Assembly: GCA_002070275.1 (NCBI GenBank)
Contig: MWCY01000005.1
Location: 1-64,000, forward strand
DNA length: 64,000 nt
Source: Candidatus Hydrogenedentes bacterium ADurb.Bin170
GTDB lineage: Bacteria > Hydrogenedentota > Hydrogenedentia > Hydrogenedentales > CAITNO01
Direction of reading: 5' to 3'
Part shown: piece by piece, positions 60,536 to 64,000 of the stretch
Layout: the number at the start of each line of letters is the position of its first letter
Position numbering within the stretch: the first letter of the stretch is position 1
The notes under the pieces: generated by a model
Databases searched by the model: none
Told to the model about the DNA's origin: nothing
What the model saw: the letters and a program-made list of their open reading frames with translations, nothing else
Position numbers and translations under genes: made by a program

Positions 60536-61990
60536 ATGGGCGGTTTTTTTGCCGTAACCTCCGAAAAAGACTGCATTTTTGATCTTTTTTACGGAACGGA
60601 TTACCATTCGCATCTGGGTACCTGTCGTGGCGGCTTGGCGGTGCTTGACGGAACCGACTTCCGCAGGCACATCCATGACATTTCCAATGCCCCCTTCCGC
60701 ACCAAATTCGAAAAAGACATCCTGGCCATGCGAGGCAATTCCGGTATCGGTGTCATCAGTGATATGGAGCCCCAGCCCCTCATTATCTCATCGCATCTGG
60801 GCCGCTATGCCATTGCAACGGTATCCAGGGTCTCCAATCTGGATTTTCTGGTACAGGATGCTTTCAACCGCCGGGTTGCCCATTTTTCAGAAACAGGCAG
60901 CATTGGCATCAATCCTACAGAATTGATCGCAACGCTAATCAACGAAAAGACTTCCTTTGAAGCAGGCATCAGCTATGCGCAGGAACGGATCGAAGGTTCC
61001 TGTTCAATTCTGCTGCTCACTGAAAAAGGCATTTATGTAGCGCGGGACCGTTTCGGACGCACACCGATCATCACAGCGAGCAAAGAAGGCGCTGTGGCCG
61101 CCACGCTGGAGAATGCCGTTTTTCCAAATCTGGATTATACAGGACAGTATTATCTCGGCCCTGGCGAAATTCTCCGACTGACGCCGGAAGGTATTGAGCA
61201 ACTCCGCAAGCCCGATGCCTACAAGCAAGTGTGCGCTTTTTTGTGGGTCTATTACGGCTTTCCCGCCTCCTCCTACGAGAACATTAACGTTGAATCCTGC
61301 CGCTACCGCTGTGGAGCACGCCTTGCCGAAAAAGACACTGTTGAGGCGGATCTCGTGGCGGGTATTCCTGAGTCCGGTACCGGATATGCCATAGGCTATG
61401 CCAACGCTAAAACAGTGCCGTACGGCAGACCTTTCACCAAATATACAACTACCTGGCCCAGAAGTTTCATGTCGCCGGGCCAGACCAAACGTAAACTTGT
61501 TGCACGCATGAAATTAATTCCTGTGCCTGATTTGGTGCAGGCAAAACGCCTTCTTTTCTGTGATGATTCCATTGTCCGCGGCGTACAGCTCGCCGACACA
61601 ATAAAGCGGCTCTATGAGGCAGGAGCCCGTGAAGTGCATATGCGCCCTGCCTGCCCTCCCCTGCTTTTCGCCTGTAAATATCTTAATTTTTCCCGTTCCA
61701 AATCCGAAATGGATCTGATCGCCCGCCGCACCGTAAGAGAACTGGAAGGAGGCGTAAACGGCTCCCTTGAGGAATACACGAATCCGGACTCAGAAAAATA
61801 CAAGGCAATGGTTGACCGGATCAGGCAACGATTGTGCCTGACTACTTTGAAATACCAGCGTCTGGATGATCTGATCGCCGCTATTGGGTTGCCCAGAGAA
61901 GATCTTTGCACCTATTGCTGGGACGGTTGTGAAGGTCAATGCGGCAGGCAAATGACCTTTGCCAATGGAATCCAGGAAACCAAAGACTGA
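60536..61990 (+). CDS. PurF-like amidophosphoribosyltransferase lacking the N-terminal cysteine
   Basis: A 484-residue protein with the two domains of PurF: an N-terminal nucleophile glutaminase-like domain and a PRPP-binding type I phosphoribosyltransferase domain. It starts 'MGGFFAVTSEKDC', whereas PurF starts with a Met followed by the catalytic Cys, so the nucleophile is replaced by Gly. 'YHSHLGTCRGG', 'GNSGIGVI', and 'ERIEGSCSILLLT' in the first domain, and 'LLFCDDSIVRGVQLADTI' as the PRPP loop, show the relationship. The ATG is correctly spaced after AAGAAGGAT. From memory, a paralogous group with this start exists in some clostridia and Bacteroidetes, of undefined function. C-terminal Cys residues ('CTYCWDGCEGQCG') may bind a metal or cluster. 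Confidence 0.8.
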   Translation: MGGFFAVTSEKDCIFDLFYGTDYHSHLGTCRGGLAVLDGTDFRRHIHDISNAPFRTKFEKDILAMRGNSGIGVISDMEPQPLIISSHLGRYAIATVSRVSNLDFLVQDAFNRRVAHFSETGSIGINPTELIATLINEKTSFEAGISYAQERIEGSCSILLLTEKGIYVARDRFGRTPIITASKEGAVAATLENAVFPNLDYTGQYYLGPGEILRLTPEGIEQLRKPDAYKQVCAFLWVYYGFPASSYENINVESCRYRCGARLAEKDTVEADLVAGIPESGTGYAIGYANAKTVPYGRPFTKYTTTWPRSFMSPGQTKRKLVARMKLIPVPDLVQAKRLLFCDDSIVRGVQLADTIKRLYEAGAREVHMRPACPPLLFACKYLNFSRSKSEMDLIARRTVRELEGGVNGSLEEYTNPDSEKYKAMVDRIRQRLCLTTLKYQRLDDLIAAIGLPREDLCTYCWDGCEGQCGRQMTFANGIQETKD

Positions 61991-62018
61991 GTCCCCTAGA
62001 AAACCAACAGGAACTGCC

Positions 62019-63377
62019 ATGCCTGAAAAGCACGAACACAAACCTCTGCGCTCCACCTTGCCGGGAATTGTCCTCTTTCGGTTGATTTTTTCTTTCCACC
62101 TTGCCTTTTTGCCCGTTTTTGCCGCCGGACCTGAGCGTTGGGATTCCTTTCGCGGGCCTTATGGAAATGGCATTGTGGCGCCGCCCGGTGAAAACACCGG
62201 CGTTCCGCTAACCTGGAGCGAAAATGAAAATATTGCCTGGAAGACAGAAATTCCCTATCAGGGCTGGTCAACGCCAGTTATCGGTGGTGGAAGAATCTGG
62301 CTGACAACTGCAACTGTTGACGGGCATGATTTCTATGTCCTCAGCATCGATCAGGAGAACGGACAGATTCTTCTGAATAAGCATCTCTTTCATTCGGACA
62401 ATCCGGAAGAGCTGGGCAATGAAGTGAACTCCTATGCTTCACCGACAGCCGCTCTGGAAGAAGGACGCGTATATGTGCATTTCGGCAGTTACGGCACAGC
62501 CTGCCTGGACACGGCTACCTATGAAGTTCTGTGGACACGAACCGATCTCCCCTGCCGCCATTTCAGAGGACCAGGTTCATCGGTTATTCTTTTTGAAGAC
62601 CTTCTTCTGCTTACCTTCGATGGTGCCGATGTGCAGTATCTGGCTGCACTGAATAAAAACACCGGAGAAACTGTATGGAAAACAGACCGTTCCACGGAAT
62701 GGCCGGATATTGACGAAAATGGGGAAGTGCTCCGGGAAGGTGACTTTCGAAAGGCTTTCACCACCCCTTTTCTTGTGAGAGAAAAAGACCGCACCCTTCT
62801 TTTCAGCCAGGGATCTTATGCAACATTTGCCTATGATGCGCGTACAGGCAAAGAATTATGGAAAAAGACGCACAGTGCCTATTCCCCTGCCCCCTGCCCT
62901 GTATCGGGAAACGGATTCGTTTATATACCCATAGGCAGAGGCGCTCAGGAGTTATGGGCAATGAAATTGAGTGGCACATCATCAATTGTCGAAAAAGAAG
63001 CCTCCTGGATAATTGCCGGAAAAAAAGTACCGGCGGAACCATCCCCTCTCCTCATAAATGGTCTTCTCTATCTTTTAAGCAATGACGGGATCGTCACCTG
63101 TCTGGACGGTAACTCCGGAGAAGAGTACTGGAGCGAAAGGATCGGCGGCAACTATATGGCATCTCCTATTTATGCAGACGGGCGAATTTACTGCGCAGGC
63201 ACGCGCAGCAAAACCACCGTGCTGCGGGAAGGCAAACAGTTTGAAAAACTGGCGGTCAATGAGCTGGACGAAGGCATGCTTGCCTCTCCGGTCGTTGCGG
63301 GATCTGCCATTTATTTACGCACAAAGACGCACCTCTACCGTGTTGAATTGAAAAAAGAGCCTGGTGAAAACAACTAG
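62019..63377 (+). CDS. Exported PQQ-like beta-propeller protein
   Basis: A 452-residue protein with repeated PQQ-like blades. After a signal peptide, 'WDSFRGPYGNGIV' begins the first blade; later 'LDTATYEVLW', 'AALNKNTGETVWK', 'YDARTGKELWK' and 'LDGNSGEEYW' are the blades' closing motifs. Such proteins in PVC-like bacteria are common, with roles in outer membrane assembly or as a sugar/alcohol oxidase-like scaffold; no PQQ ligands can be assigned. The frame is open to 61959, but the ATG at 62019 is nearer to AGGAA and to the signal peptide. Its stop overlaps the convergent kinase gene by four bases. It follows the PurF-like gene by 28 bases. Confidence 0.8.
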   Translation: MPEKHEHKPLRSTLPGIVLFRLIFSFHLAFLPVFAAGPERWDSFRGPYGNGIVAPPGENTGVPLTWSENENIAWKTEIPYQGWSTPVIGGGRIWLTTATVDGHDFYVLSIDQENGQILLNKHLFHSDNPEELGNEVNSYASPTAALEEGRVYVHFGSYGTACLDTATYEVLWTRTDLPCRHFRGPGSSVILFEDLLLLTFDGADVQYLAALNKNTGETVWKTDRSTEWPDIDENGEVLREGDFRKAFTTPFLVREKDRTLLFSQGSYATFAYDARTGKELWKKTHSAYSPAPCPVSGNGFVYIPIGRGAQELWAMKLSGTSSIVEKEASWIIAGKKVPAEPSPLLINGLLYLLSNDGIVTCLDGNSGEEYWSERIGGNYMASPIYADGRIYCAGTRSKTTVLREGKQFEKLAVNELDEGMLASPVVAGSAIYLRTKTHLYRVELKKEPGENN

Positions 63378-64000
63378 CAGCCTCTTAAACTCTTGTCCAG
63401 GATGGAACGAATCTGCTTTTCCCGTGCCTGAATGCTCTCCACGAGCTTAAACTGCACCCGTGCCCGATTGAGATTCTGCCCGTCATAACGAGTGTTGAAG
63501 TACACATTACCGGCTATATAATCGGCAAAAAAGCGCAGCCCCAGTTCAAAACTGATAAGGCGGATGCTGTCATATAAATAATAGATGTCTGCCTCTGTCA
63601 AAAAAGAGCGGGCATTCACCATGTACCCCTTGACGATGGCTTCGCACCAGTCTGTGTCAAAGACAACCTGCCCCAGATCGCGCACTTCTTCACCAGCCGG
63701 ATTGCAGCACGAACGCAAACAATCTCCAAAGTCATAATGGATCAATCCGGGTTTCACTGTATCCAGATCAATAATGCATGTTCCTTTCCCCGTAGCATCA
63801 TCGATCATAATATTTGAAATTTTCGGATCGCCGTGTACGGGACGCACCTTCAATTCGCCCGCGTCTCTGGCATCCTCCAAAATAGAACACCAGTCACGCC
63901 GTGCCTCAACAAAACGCATGCAGCGCTGTGCCTCAGGGGAGATCTTCACCCGTTCCTGCCCTTCCGGACTTGCAAGAGCCTCATCATATTTCTTCAGATA
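63374..64000 (-). CDS. APH/NahK-like phosphotransferase, 5' end outside the window
   Basis: A partial gene of 208 codons that continues beyond the right edge, since the frame is open to base 64000. The visible part has the catalytic loop 'RPVHGDPKISNIMID' and the metal-binding 'CIIDLDTVKPGLIHYDFGD', which match aminoglycoside phosphotransferase-fold kinases of the N-acetylhexosamine kinase (NahK) type. A helical tail with 'DSIRLISFELGLRFFADYI' follows. The true start is not visible; a GTG at 63949 is internal to the frame. It converges on the PQQ-propeller gene, overlapping its stop. Substrate could be an amino sugar. Confidence 0.75.
   Translation of the reverse strand, partial: YLKKYDEALASPEGQERVKISPEAQRCMRFVEARRDWCSILEDARDAGELKVRPVHGDPKISNIMIDDATGKGTCIIDLDTVKPGLIHYDFGDCLRSCCNPAGEEVRDLGQVVFDTDWCEAIVKGYMVNARSFLTEADIYYLYDSIRLISFELGLRFFADYIAGNVYFNTRYDGQNLNRARVQFKLVESIQAREKQIRSILDKSLRGC

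Overview
The window reads as a compact, gene-dense bacterial chromosome of medium G+C. I see no rRNA, tRNA, CRISPR array or insertion sequence. Gene content points to a saccharolytic heterotroph, probably anaerobic. It carries exported glycoside hydrolases, Tat-exported Gfo/Idh/MocA oxidoreductases and TIM-barrel sugar isomerases, a discoidin protein, PQQ-like and TPR proteins, a class II DAHP synthase, and a transketolase split into two subunits. That mix is familiar from PVC-group and Hydrogenedentes-like genomes, but I cannot assign the lineage. The exact name is inference.

Layout. 1-8 kb: a REP-like palindrome, an exported GH106-like enzyme, an exported lactonase-fold protein, TypA/BipA and an SGNH hydrolase. 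8-12.6 kb: an AhpD-like protein, two membrane proteins (one MFS), and two exported proteins on the minus strand. 12.9-17.6 kb: trpD is translationally coupled to two dynamin-like GTPases, followed by a 590-bp divergent intergenic region with DnaA boxes that is a candidate replication origin. 17.6-27.4 kb: an exported oxidoreductase facing an exported isomerase, hslV, a large glycoside hydrolase, a metallophosphoesterase, rtcB overlapping a Nudix gene, and DAHP synthase. 27.6-35.5 kb: a 1346-residue TPR protein with a nearly perfect 522-bp internal tandem duplication, an MFS protein, a HAD phosphatase, threonine aldolase and a DUF1318-like lipoprotein. 36-43 kb: a hybrid histidine kinase, murG, a nitroreductase, a TPR protein, an HNH endonuclease, a XerC/D recombinase and yjbQ. 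43.5-50.4 kb: a cytoplasmic Gfo/Idh plus isomerase pair, a small membrane protein, an FprA-type reductase, a 5'-nucleotidase-like enzyme and pyrF-pyrE.

50.4-57 kb holds the most intriguing unit. A five-gene minus-strand operon encodes an SCP2-like protein, a GSA-aminomutase-like class III aminotransferase, both transketolase subunits and a second SCP2-like protein. It has its own promoter and terminator and is divergent from xylulokinase. This suggests a small pathway joining a transamination, a two-carbon ketol transfer and a hydrophobic ligand. I cannot name its product.

57-64 kb: an unusually long AT-rich gap between convergent genes, a CotS/APH-like kinase, a glycosyltransferase, a MerR-type regulator, a PurF homologue whose N-terminal nucleophile is Gly rather than Cys, a PQQ-propeller protein, and a second APH/NahK-like kinase cut by the right edge.

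Most neighbouring genes overlap, abut, or lie within a few tens of bases, so the few gaps over 300 bp stand out. Several promoters can be read directly. A recurring form is TTGNNN, a 17-bp spacer, then TATACT or a close variant. They helped choose several start codons.
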